The notes beneath the pieces were generated by a model. It was not told the DNA's origin, searched no databases, and was given only the letters and a program-made list of their open reading frames with translations. The translations under genes and the position numbers were made by a program. From contig NC_087152.1 of assembly GCF_035594125.1 (NCBI RefSeq), positions 7,750,001 to 7,814,000 of the forward strand: a stretch of DNA of 64,000 bases, given 5' to 3'. Numbering within the stretch: the stretch's first letter is position 1; each line of letters starts with the position of its first letter. Positions 32,721 through 52,900 of the stretch are shown here, in pieces. The DNA comes from Scylla paramamosain. Its lineage: Eukaryota; Arthropoda; Malacostraca; Decapoda; Portunidae.

Positions 32721-32756
32721 CTTAAAAGACAGACTTGAGCCCCCGAGCGTTCACTT
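32721..32756 (+). promoter_or_regulatory. Candidate core promoter of the protease homologue
   Basis: A TATA-like ttaaaag at 32722 is followed about 30 bp later by tcactt (32751-32756), which fits the arthropod initiator pattern. Transcription from about 32753 would give a 23-base 5' UTR. Inferred from spacing only. Confidence 0.4.
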
Positions 32757-32775
32757 CGAGGATCACTGCGACACA

Positions 32776-40271
<7,496 letters not shown>

Positions 40272-40690
40272 GCCAATATTCTCCTCAGAAGCCACTAAGA
40301 GGGAACACCTGCAAGGACGAGTGGCAATGAGTGCCCTGTAAGCTCACTGGTTACTCTGAAGCCTGATTTTTACGTGTTTGTTTCCCATCAGTCTCGTTGA
40401 CATTGTAACAACTATTAATGTCCATTGGAATACTTTCCCTTTTTCTTCCTATGTTCTCGGAAGCTCATCATGTGACGCATAAGACATTCTGTTTACGTGG
40501 CTTCACATAAAAGAAAAATGGAATTTACTGGTATTTCTTCCTTACTTTTCCTTAGGTGCCGTTGTGGTCGATGTTGATCTAGTGGTGCACTTTCGTCCCA
40601 AGCTCCCCGGTGTCCATATATTCGTACATTGAGTGGTTATGCCTCAGAATAGAAGACTGAATGAGAAATATGAAAAGAGGCCAAATAACA

Positions 40691-40696
40691 AATAAA
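40691..40696 (+). promoter_or_regulatory. Candidate polyadenylation signal of the protease homologue
   Basis: Exact AATAAA 420 bp after the stop codon. Confidence 0.4.
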
Positions 40697-41048
40697 CATA
40701 CACCGTGAATACATGGCACATAACATTTAAAGGAATATGCAAATAAGTCGTTAACCTTATGTTCGTCCATACCGTAGAATTAAGTGATACCCAAAAATCC
40801 TGACCTACACAACATAGGCCTAATTATAAAGAAAAGAGCTGCCATGTGATAGAGGGTCGAGTAGATTTTTATCAGTCAGTGTGGGAGGCAGTGGGAGCTG
40901 ATTGTTTACTTTCCACATGCTGGCATCGAATTACCTAACTTCTTTCCCACGCGTACGTCACGTTGGAGTAATCATCAGCACCCGACACATGAGATAAGGC
41001 GACGAGCATACAGGTCCTGCAGCTGAAAATCGATGGTACTTCTAAAAT

Positions 41049-41105
<57 letters not shown>
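41049..41105. repeat. (GT)n microsatellite
   Basis: About 57 bp of GT. Confidence 0.98.
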
Positions 41106-41108
<3 letters not shown>

Positions 41109-41825
41109 CCAAGAAGTCATCCGTCCTTCCTTGCATGCTCTGGTCTACTTATCTTTTTTCGCCCTTTTCTCGCATGATCTGCACTCTGTTCTTGCTCTTC
41201 TCATAGCCTTCCATCTCATAATCCAGCACTGTTTTGCACTCACCTCATCTTACATAGTCATGTATACTCCTTTAATCATTCTATACTGAAAGTAAACGTA
41301 TATGATATCAATAGCCGCTTAAATCAAAAATATCATGAAACCTCGATGAATTTTTGAAATTACATGAAATCCCTGAGTGAATCCATGGTTACATGAAATT
41401 ACTAATAGTTTTGATGATTTCACGAAATAATTGTTTCCACGAATTTAATATAACATTATACTGCATTTATTTTGGTTTATATAGAGGTAAACACATTACT
41501 CCCTGGCGCCCAAAGACAGCTTGACTAGTTTAGCTATCAGTTGCATCCTTGTGAGCTACACGAAGCAAACCATGTTAGATAATGGGATACAGATATATAG
41601 CTACATTTGGATTTTTATCAAGAAAAACAAATATAATCCTGGTATCCGAAAACATCATACGAGGGCAAGAAATAGGAGGGAATATTAGTGAAACCTGGTT
41701 TCCTGCGGGAGTGAGGGAAGCCTGTTCACTGTATTTATACAGCAATATTTGGCAATTAGCGAGTATCACTGGGGCAGAGAAAGAGAGACAGAGCCTCGCC
41801 CAAGGAATCCTTGGCTGTCACATGT

Positions 41826-41828
<3 letters not shown>

Positions 41829-41893
<65 letters not shown>
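41829..41893. repeat. (CT)n microsatellite
   Basis: About 65 bp of CT. Confidence 0.98.
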
Positions 41894-41895
<2 letters not shown>

Positions 41896-41996
41896 GCCTT
41901 TGTTTCTGGCTGCCTCGATGTTCCCTCGCCTGTGAGTTCCTCACAGGTTTTGTGTCCTGTGTTGAGGCAGTGTACTGTAAGGCGGAGACAACAAGG

Positions 41997-41999
<3 letters not shown>

Positions 42000-42091
<92 letters not shown>
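42000..42091. repeat. (AT)n microsatellite
   Basis: About 91 bp of AT. Confidence 0.98.
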
Positions 42092-42092
<1 letters not shown>

Positions 42093-42392
42093 TATGTGGT
42101 GTAACAACATTGCTTCTGTAGTCTATATTGTAATTTTGAGTGCCCATATTATTAGTGCTTGCCAAAGTAAGAAAGTGAAGAACATCTGTGCGTGCTAGGC
42201 AGACAGACACTAGAGGAGACAACCCTGTCTGTCGTCACACCCCGGCGCGGGCCCCGAGCGCTTGTGACACGTTCCTTGTGGGAGAACTGAGTCATGTGTG
42301 GCTTTCTTCTCAAATGTAAAACAGAAAACCAAGTGGAGTTAAGAAGGTGGAGTGGAACCTTTAAAGTTTATCCCCTCTTTTTTTCCTTTAGG

Positions 42393-42395
<3 letters not shown>

Positions 42396-42441
<46 letters not shown>
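42396..42441. repeat. (GA)n microsatellite
   Basis: About 45 bp of GA. Confidence 0.97.
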
Positions 42442-42444
<3 letters not shown>

Positions 42445-42835
42445 TTCCAAGGGCTTCTCTGAGAGCCTACACTGAGTAAATGGACAGAAAAGTAACAAGA
42501 ATCATTGGGGAAAAGAAATGGAAGTTGAGAAAGGAGGGAGAAGAAAGCTAAAGGAGTTCAAACAGTTCTGGGACTGACTAGAGACGGACAAGACAACACC
42601 ATAGTAAGCCTGATGACTACACTTCTACCTGGTTGAGTGCTAGAAAATAAGAAACTGCAACCATTAAGGCCGTAAAGGAAGACATAGGAGACTGACCTAT
42701 TGTGATCTCCCGTGTTGAGCTATGGGTATTTACCACTTGTATTTCTTTTTTTTTTCTTTCTTTGTTTTTTGTTTTTTTTTGGCATACTAAACAAAAAATA
42801 AGAAAGAATTGATGGTTTGAGTTACGAAAAGTACA

Positions 42836-42912
42836 TTATACCATACCACACCACACAACACCACCACCACCAGCAACACACACCATACCATACCAAACAA
42901 CACCACACCACG
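42836..42912. repeat. ACC/CATAC low-complexity tract
   Basis: Imperfect repetition of ccatacc, ccacac and accacc units. Confidence 0.8.
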
Positions 42913-43589
42913 ATATCCTTGGCGCCCCTACCTGCTCCGCCCCTCCGAGCCCTGCCAAGCCCCTCGGACCTCCACTCCGTTCTGCCGCGGCTAAGTTAAC
43001 AATTTCCTGTCACATATTTAGCGTAATTTCGAGGGTTTTGCAGGGATTTCCAGATTATTTAAAAGACCGTTGTGTAGGAGTAGGTGGAGGAGGCGGAGGT
43101 GGAGGGGAGAAGAGGAGTGTGAGGGGGAGGGGAGAGGAGGAGGAAGTATTGAGGAGAGGCCCAAAAAAAACTATTTTGGCTCTATATCATCATTTTATGT
43201 TATTTTTATTAGTGGAGTTTGCATTGTTTTGATATTTAATTTATTAATAGAAAAGTATAACAAGTTATATAATAAAATCCATTTTTTTCATTAGCACGCC
43301 TAGGATTGTTTTGATGTTTGATTTACAACTTAAAAACATAAAAAAGTAATAATATCCATTAAAATCTATTGTAACAATTCGTATTTTCAAATTTAAAATA
43401 ACTCTGTTACTAGATCTGAAAAATATTTTCTTTACAGAACGAGATTTTTTTTCTATCTGGAAAGTAAAGATTTTTTTTCTTTTTTTTTATTTAAAATATG
43501 TAACATAATCTAGTCTGGCTGTGTTTTTCTTCTCGTTATCATATATTTTTTGTGAATTTTCTTTATTATTAGTCATGCTGGAAATATTT

Positions 43590-43735
43590 TTATATTCCAG
43601 ATATTTGTTAAAATATATGGCAAGTCAGAATATATAAAGCATTCCAGTCTAGTTCCGTTTTTCGAGGGGTCAACTTCAAAATGGATTAACGTACGTATAT
43701 AAAAGCGTGACGTCACCAGAGTACTGAGACCCGGT
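43590..43735 (+). repeat. Interspersed repeat, family C, with TATA and CRE-like motifs
   Basis: Carries tatggcaagtcagaatatat, aaagcattccagtctagttc and cttcaaaatggatt, matching 35.28-35.43 kb. Its end has tatataaaag (43696-43705) followed by the perfect palindrome tgacgtca (43708-43715). A shorter third copy (tatatggcaggtcagact) is at 43.79-43.86 kb. Confidence 0.65.
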
Positions 43736-44769
43736 ACATCTCTCCATTCTTGTCTCTCTCTGTCAATCTTCAGTGTGTCAGTTGAGGTATATGGCAGGTC
43801 AGACTATAATATGGTGCAGTCCAGTCTGGGTATCTTTCTTCTCGCGAGTTTCGAAATTGCCATATGTAAAAATAAAGACCGAGACGAACATTTTTCCTGA
43901 CTCCCTACCTGCCCGTACATAAATATCTAGCTAAACCTCCGTGTATTTCCAGACTCAGGCTTAAATAAAGTGCATGTTGCAGCCCCGTTCAAAGCGCATT
44001 CCTTGAAAACATCAGAAACCAGAACGAGACCTCTCTGTCTGCGTCTGTTCGTCATTTCCCTTATTTCGTTATTTTCCTCAATTTTCAGCGTTTTCCAGGA
44101 ATTTCCAGGTGTTCTCCAGAATAAGACGTGTAGACTGTTGTAGTAATAGTAGGAGGAGGAGAAAGAAATGAGGAATGGAGGAAGAGGAGAAGGGAAGAAT
44201 GGAGGTGGAGGATGGGTGGAGAGTGGTGGTAATAGTAGTAGTAGTACTAGGAGAAGGAAATGAGGAATGGAGGGGGAGGAGGAGGAGGAGAAAGAGAAAA
44301 TGAGGAATAGAGGACGAGGAGGAAGAAAAGAGGAATGGATGAGCGATGATGCTCTCTCTCCCTGGATGGTTTTAAGTGTGGCCGTGTGTACAGAACGTAC
44401 ATGTGAATGTATAAATTGACATCATCTCGTCCGCCCGTAGGTCTGCCTCAGAGACAGCTTCCCACCTCTCACTCAAGCCCACCAAAGTTGAAAAACACTA
44501 AGATCTGATTTGTATGCATGATTTGCCGTCTAAATCCTGGTGGCACGGCACAACACCTCTGTAGCAGTCTTTTATGGTCACATATATGTTGGGCGGCCTG
44601 AAAGCAACAGCAAAAAAAACGAGCAATGAGGAGCGGTAGACCGGCGTTTACCTATATTTTCAATGTTCAACTGCTGGAGCGAGGGCAGGCAGCGGATGAA
44701 TAGCGTTTTGGTTTCACATTCGTGACGTCACGCCGACTCCTTCCATTATACCTCCACGATTCAGAGGAT

Positions 44770-45095
<326 letters not shown>

Positions 45096-45309
45096 ATTCA
45101 CACTTCATGTTCCCAACTCAAGCTTAAGCTCAAGGAAGCGGACAGCTCACCCAAACAAAACACCGACAGCGACAGGCCTTGAACTGTACCTGTCAGTTCC
45201 CCTCCAAAGTCCACACCAAGATAGGCATAGTAAGCAAGTAAGGGCATATTTATGTACTCGTGTACCGGTCTGAGATTGCTGCTGTATAATTATTAATGTT
45301 TAAAGATGT

Positions 45310-45430
45310 GTTTTCTCCAGGTCAGGGTAGATTCACTGTTAGGAGAGATAATGCAGACATTAAGTTCTCTGGTTAGTGTTAGGGGCCTCAAGCATTGGGA
45401 TGCTCTGCCTACCAGTGAAGTGGTTTTATA
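45310..45430 (+). pseudogene. Possible relic of a retrotransposon ORF2 C-terminus
   Basis: A frame reads RVDSLLGEIMQTL then SVRGLKHWDALPTSEVVL and a stop. W-x-x-LP...VV resembles LINE ORF2 ends. Short and diverged. Confidence 0.3.
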
Positions 45431-45496
45431 GAAATAATCCTAGCCTACTAGTTTCGAGATTGACGATGTAGTTCTGAGCAAAAAAATAAATAATTA

Positions 45497-45499
<3 letters not shown>

Positions 45500-45587
<88 letters not shown>
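45500..45587. repeat. (AT)n microsatellite
   Basis: About 87 bp of AT. Confidence 0.98.
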
Positions 45588-45590
<3 letters not shown>

Positions 45591-46641
45591 CATGATACAC
45601 ACAAAGAAGGGATTAGCAGTGAAATTAACGAACTGAATTGATCTAAACCTAACCCAGCCCTCGGATGGAAATGCTGGTGTCATTCCAATGTCATCTGTGA
45701 AGTGAATGCCACTGTGATGGCTCTGATGGGGGAAGTATGCCAGGGTCAGCAGGTCTTCCTTCGTCAGGTGCTGAGGGGAGGCCATTAGACAAGGCATTCC
45801 ACACCCCAATCCAGTCCTGCATTTACATACATACTGCCAACAATATCAATATGCCCTAATTAATAATCTTTGTATTCTGTGGAGATGTGCACACAACATA
45901 ATAACTTTTTTATTCAAACCTATAAAATGTATGATGGGAAAAGCTATGCTGATATTACTCTAATGGTTCAAGCTACATATTTTTAGGTTTTAGGGTTTTG
46001 CATCCATATGATATTACCTATGTCAATTACATTTCAACTAGAAATAACTTTTTGTTAACATTGTTTTTTTTACTTTTTTATCCATTTACTTTGTTTTAAA
46101 CTTACAAGATCATAATACGAGCACTGAGAGTTCAGTAGGGAAGGCACATTTTAGGTTGCTAGAGGATCCGCTGGGGTACAAGGCCCACAAGACCTCATTG
46201 CCTCACAGGGTGATAAGGTTAGCCTTGCTGGGTTAAAGGTTCAGTTGTGCTTACTATTATGTTGACACCAGGATTGGCTTGGTTTTCATCATTAATGGAA
46301 ACCATTAGATAGTTCTGTTTTTTTAATGAATAATTACAAAAATAAATATCTGATAGAAACAGGCTGTAGCTATTGAAAACACCAAGATCAACATAAAAAT
46401 AATTTCTACCAAGTGTAAGATAGACATAATTCTAGACATGTGCTGATATATTGAAATGCCAGAAGTTCTGAGCTGCTGATCCTTTTAAGGGGACAGGTAG
46501 TGAAAATATGTGGAAATTTAAAAAAATCACTGTAGTGTACATGGAATTTAATTTAGGAAGTATTTCTTTTGCTGAATGATGTTATGATGTTTCCTGTAGG
46601 TGAAATTGACATCAGCAACAGAAAAGAAAGAAAAGAAAAAA

Positions 46642-46791
<150 letters not shown>

Positions 46792-47162
46792 CCAGAAAGA
46801 TTTTAGAAACTATGATGATGCAAACACCAATGATCAGATTGAACCCAAATACTTTAATTTGATTCTCAGTTGGGCAAGGTAAAAGGCCGTCAATGGACTT
46901 TTTTCTTATCATTATATTTATTATTGTTATATATACTTTTTGCTTCCCTAAAATGAAAATAATTATTTATTGCAATATAAAAATTCCATACATAAAAGCT
47001 ATTATGAAATTGCAAAAATGTGCATTGTAGGTTTTTAAGTACTTTGTTTTACAAACACTGAAGCAAGAATCATGAAAAATGGCCAAAAAATAAGAGAGAA
47101 ATCTTGAGTTGAATGTTAAGTTATAAACGAGAAAACAGCAATTAAAGGTAAATGCTGGCACT

Positions 47163-47960
47163 TCAGTAACCACCTGGAGCATATTGGATGTCCCTCTGAA
47201 GGCACTTGTCCCTCATCTTTTTCTTCAGTAGAATGTCCATTGCTCTATCCTTCTTTTTAAGGTTAGATTTCACATTGGAAGTAAATGGAACTCCCATACA
47301 GGCATAAATGTTAGCCTCCATATACCCAGCAATGTACTCATTTGCTGCCTGGACCAAAGCACAATCCAGCTTGTCCGTGGTTGCAGGATGTGTTTGGGGC
47401 AATATAATCGCACACTGATTTGGAATGATTCATTTTGGATTTTGCATATACCTTTTGAGACATCTTTTCATCATTGTGTCAAATATCAGAGTCATACACA
47501 TGCTGAAATTGATCAGGCTCAAGGGTAAACAAAACCTTCATGTGTTTTGGCTGGGCAGTTCCTGCCCTGATGTGAGATCATTCCCTACTGTTATACATTC
47601 AGAAGAGTCAGATGTTTTGTCTGTGGGTGATGAAAGCAGTAGTTTTCTTTTTTTTAGTGGAAGTAAGTAGCAATGACGGGACTTGTTGACTGCCCAAGGC
47701 TTCCTCCGGTACAGAGGATGAAGTTGAGTCCTCTGATGTTTCTTCAGTTTATTCACTTCTCCTGTGTTCTGTAAAAGTTCCCTCTTCTTTCTAAGGTTTT
47801 TGCTAGGCATCTCCATCCTTCAGAGATTTTGTGAATTAGAAAATAGAGATTTCTTGGAGAGAAACTGCCAATGATTGCAACTAGCCTACTCTTTGAAAGC
47901 TGAGTAGCCATTGGGATTCCTTCCCAGGCACCCATCAAAAATAATCTCTCTGCTCTCACT
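47163..47960 (-). pseudogene. Decayed or unrecognised minus-strand coding patch
   Basis: Three minus-strand frames have ordinary protein composition: 47959-47753 (LVAIIGSFSPRNLYFLIHKI), 47816-47538 (SKNLRKKRELLQNTGEVNKL) and 47402-47163 (LDCALVQAANEYIAGYMEAN, then KKKDRAMDILLKKKMRDKCL). The first two overlap in different frames, and stops separate the second from the third, which looks like a frameshifted old gene. The third piece has an acceptor-like aaatcag near 47432 and a possible donor gtggtt near 47172, so it could instead be a real exon. Family not recognised. Confidence 0.3.
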
Positions 47961-48568
47961 AGGCTATCTAGTTGCCAGTATTCACCATGAGCTTCAGTTA
48001 AATAAATGGGAAAAAAAAATTTCTAAACCAAAAAAAATGCAGAAAATACTTGCGTGATCTGTGCGACGTGTGCGTCACACTGGTCATGCCCACTTTACTA
48101 AAAAATTGTAAAAATACTTAAAATGCAGTGATTCTCCTGAAAATTGATGAGAGTGTTGCCAGATGATTACCAAAGCTGGTGGTGCACTTGACTCAAATAT
48201 GCCAAATCTCGGGTTTTTGACCAAATTTTCATTACCTGTCTCCTTAACCTCAGTACACAGGAACCTGACTGTTGAAACTGTCAACGAGTCAGATGTGGTA
48301 TAGTGATGAAAATCGGATATCACATAATTATCCTTATCATATACTTAATCCTTAAACACCATTAGTTGCTGTGATGCAATAACACCAACTTTCTTCCAGC
48401 ATTATACTTACACTCAAGAGCTTAATTTTTCTCACTGCCTCTTAGTTCCAAGCTTACTGTTAAAGTGATAGATGCATATGTCTACTTGTAGACAGTGCCT
48501 CCATGATCATATTTTCAATGCTTTTAGGAACTTGTTAAAGTGTGAAAGGCACCAGAGCAAATGGAGTG

Positions 48569-48701
48569 ATGGCAGCCATGGTGAGCCCGGCACACTCTCC
48601 ACGGAGGCTGGAGAGGCTGGCCAAGGAGACCCTGGTGTACCTTGTCATCAGACATTCCATACCTGCCTCCATCTCAACACTCACCTTCCCGCAGGACTTA
48701 G
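48569..48701 (+). CDS. LRR-like gene exon 1 (coding part)
   Basis: Codes MAAMVSPAHSPRRLERLAKE and so on to LTFPQDL; donor gtgagc, phase 1. An acceptor-like atgcttttag ends at 48528, so the exon may start at 48529 after an upstream 5' UTR intron. Confidence 0.7.
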
Positions 48702-49892
48702 GTGAGCATCTGTTGATAAAATTTTTATCTAGTTCAGTACACATACTTTGGTAACAAGATATTGAATTATTAAGGCATTATTAATATTGAGTATTGCTCA
48801 TTAAGCACTATTCTAATATTAATTTATCTGTAATGTTATTGATGTGTGCTAATGTCTTTTACTAGTGGTTATTTTGCATCAAGTACTTGCCTTTCAGCCC
48901 AGACTTGGGAATGTTTTAATGCAATAGGAAGACCAAAGAGAGGAGTACTAGATAGATTTAAAGGTGAGGTAAGCAATGATAGTAGGTAAACATTTTGCTG
49001 CATGCAAACAGACTGGTCTTTTCTAGATTCCTTTATTTTCATACATTTATATATTTTTTTTTATTTTTTATTTTTCATTTTTTAAAATCTATTTCAGAGC
49101 ACTGCATACCCAATAACCATCCTGGCATGGACAAGATCATCATGGCTACTGATAATCAGTTCCCTGACTGCCTGCCACAGAAGAAACTGCTCTTGGTAGG
49201 ATTTTGTGGTGCTGATATGTGCATGACTAAAGCAGGGATGTACTTGTAGGGCTGAACATGCTTTGCTCTGACCTGTGATGTCATGGATAAGGTCAGAGAA
49301 AAGTAGTGTTGTTTCCTTCCAAGCTTTGGGATTTGTGGTCATATAGCCTGCCAGGAACTGAAAACTAGTAGTCCTGTCATGCCATGTGCTGTGTGAATTC
49401 TACTTCATGGACTTTGTATCTCAGTTCCAGTTGAATTCCACTTGAATTTATAATTGATTCAAGTCTTGTGTGTGAGATGGTAGATAGAAGGAGGATAATG
49501 TAATTTTGAATAACAAGTACCTTGAAGATACACTGTTGTAGGTGAGGGAGATAGTGAGAAAAACTGGCAGAGATGACTTGGAATGCCTAATTTTGTAGAA
49601 GGTGCTTTAGCTAGAGATGAGATATGAAGTTTCCAGTTTAGATTATAAGGACAGACTGAGGATGTTCAGTGTAGAAGAGGGGGACATTTCAGTGTCATTA
49701 AAGAAGAGGGGATAGTTGTCTGGAAGTTTGTGTTGAGTTGATAGATGGAAAAATTGAGTTTTTGAGGCATTGAACAATGCTAAGTTTGCTCTGCCCCAAT
49801 CAGAAACTTAAGAGAGAGATGATAAGTCCGGCATCCTGTGTGTGCATGTTGATGTTTTATGTTATCAAGATCGTGCACTGAGGACAACATTT

Positions 49893-49982
<90 letters not shown>

Positions 49983-52900
49983 CATATTATATTATAATCA
50001 TGTTAGTATGAAATCATTGATATTATAAACTCCAGAGATGTGTGCCTTTCATTGAACATGGTATGAGTTATTCATGTTGATTCCACAGGAGCACATTCAG
50101 GCTGTGAGGGAGTGGTGGGAGAGCAACGTGGTGGTGATGGGCCGTGTCGGTGTGTGGCGGTGTGTGCTGGAGTGTTTGGCCACTGAGCTGGAATATCTTG
50201 ACCAGTACTGCCTCTTCCCCCTCTTCCGGCTACTCCTGCAACTCTTGTTTTCCATCCGAGTCGGAAGAAAACTAGATGGCATGACCAACAGCGACCAGCC
50301 TTCAGTAAGTAGCTTTATTTTATTGCCTTTTTAAAACTTATTTTACACCATTTTAGTCTCATCCTGCATGCTCCTATATTCCTCTCTGCTTGTCTTTCAG
50401 TATATTTATGTTTGGCTGCCATTGTCACTGTGTATTTCATTCTGCAAAACCATTTGTCTCTACTTCTTATGAAATCACTCTGCCTTATGTCTGTTTGGTT
50501 TGTTTTGTAATTTTGTAATATCTGTAGATAGGTTCTTAACTGTTCAGTGTTAAATGCAGTTTTATTCCTGTAGTTGTTATTGATGAGAAAGTGTGAGATA
50601 TTATTGGTAGGAAATTGTGAGAGAAACATTTAGAGAGACCATGTGCATGCAGTAATGTAGATGCAAAGACATTGAAACTACTTGGATATAACATGATGAA
50701 GATATGTTGTACATGTGTGATAGATGACCCAGCAGGTTAGGACTGAGTGCATTATGTTAGTGTAGCAGGATGAGGGAAGATTATGAGAATGCTTGAAGAC
50801 AACAAGCTCATTAGTTTCATTAGAAAGATAGAGTAGTAACAGCTAGACCAAAAAACTAAATAAGTAAATAAACATAGGTACTGTTAGTTATAGTGGATAA
50901 AGAAAACACTTACTGGCTCAGAAAATGTTGCATGGCTGTTACTTAGTTTTAGTGCATGATTTGTATGCTGCTGTAGTAATTGACCTGCTGCCTACTTCAG
51001 TTTTTCATTTTATGTACATGATTGCATCCTTTCACTTACCTCGGCTCTACAAATACATATCTGGAATGTGTTTTTGGTTGTATTCTGTGGAGTCTTTGGT
51101 AAAAATACAGTTTTGCTTATTAAACAAAACAAAACAAAAATACAACTTTCCTTCTGTTTAGATAACGTTATTTCATAAAACAAGAAACAGTATCTTTTTT
51201 CATAATGCTGTTAAATGCTGTCTTCAGGAAACCAAAATGTGCACAAGTGTTTTGTTTACTTCACACAATGTGCCTCTTTGCTTAGAGGAATGTATCACAG
51301 TGAGTAATAGATAAAGATAGAAATAGAATCTGATTGTTTTTCCTTGTACTTTTTGATTGAGCACTCAGGAAAATATTTATTTGCCTCAGGAATATAGTAC
51401 AGCTATATTTGCTTACTTTTTTTTTTTGCGAGTGTGTTTTGCCTGAACATGTGCATGATTTGTATTTCTGTCAGTGTGGACAATGTTGAAATTTAGAAAT
51501 AAACTTGTTCTGTTTTGCTTTGGCTGTTTTGCCTTTTGTCTTTGTTGGTTCTCTCTTGGCTTGTTATTGATGTTTCCTTCCTCCTTGATTGCTCTAATAT
51601 CTTTACATGTTTCTGAAGAAAAAAAAATCAGAAGTTATACATTTTTATGTTCTTTTATGTATTGTTTTTTATAGCACATTGAAATTATAATGTACACATG
51701 TATGTGAATTAATTGGTTCTCTTGTCCTGCACACTGTATTTGTGCAGAAAAAGTGAATAAGGTAGTGTGATGTGCTGGACAGACTTATTGCCATTCTCAG
51801 CAAACATCCTTTTCATTTGTCTTTGGCAAAATAGTTTGATGTTTATATGTTTGGCAGCTCACCCACAGACTGGACCTTGCCTCAGTGTGGGTGTGTATGA
51901 TTGGCATTTCATTTTGTGTGGCAAGTATTGGGCCACATTTTTTTTTTACATTGTGAGATATTTTATTATGCCATGGTAGTGTGCAAGCTCAAATTTACAA
52001 GAGAGTAGATCTTCCTTATATACATGTACACTTTATGCATGGCTGGTGACAGTGTAAAACAGATTGCAAAGGTGAGGAGTGTTTGAATGAAGTGTTGCAT
52101 ATTTGTTGAAATAGATGTTTTATGTGGCCAGCAATCACACATCACCTGATGAATTATGCCAGACACTCAGAAGGAAGAAGTTGCCCGCCTCTGTTAGTTA
52201 TAAGCAACAGGAGTATTTGTCAACTTCTTATTATTCATTACCTACTGAGGCTTGTTGGTAATTTTTAATGAAATCAGATGGGTAATTGATGGTCATGTCA
52301 CATGTCTCAACCAACACAGAAAACTTCCTTCAAATGCTCCTTACCACTTTTACAATAAATTTTGTACTGCCACCAGTCTGCAAGGGGTGATCTCTTCCCC
52401 TTTAAGTTATAGCTTACTCACCATCACTACATTAATGGAACCATTTCTCACCCTGTAATGTTCAGTTTTGACAAAAAAACATGCACAAATAGCAAAATGT
52501 AATGCTGGTCAGCTACAGCAAAGTCCAGTCCAAGAAAAATACTGTCACCATTGGCCCAGTCTATGGGTGAGTTGCCAGATATGAAAAAATCAAATGATTT
52601 TCCCAAAGACTGTTGAGGATGACATTCTGAGAATAGGGAAAGATATTCAGCTCATCATCTTGACAATTTCATTAATTTATAGCATAATGAAGTTTTCAAC
52701 TTTTTTTTTTATTTTCATATTTCTGTGATCCGTACAGTATATGACATGAATGATGCTCGGTTGCATACACATATATTTGTTCTCTTCATGATGCTAATCA
52801 TATAATATAAAGCTTTAAATGTTACAAATCACATACTGGTTGTCTACTATGTAAATCATCTATTGTAAAAGACTAGGTAAGGATTAAGAATTAGTACAAT

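Noticed and set aside
45426..45809. Minus-strand frame starting MGCGMPCLMASPQHL
   Set aside because: It runs into an AT array as Ile-Tyr, and no family or splice pattern supports it; at most an old repeat-derived fragment.
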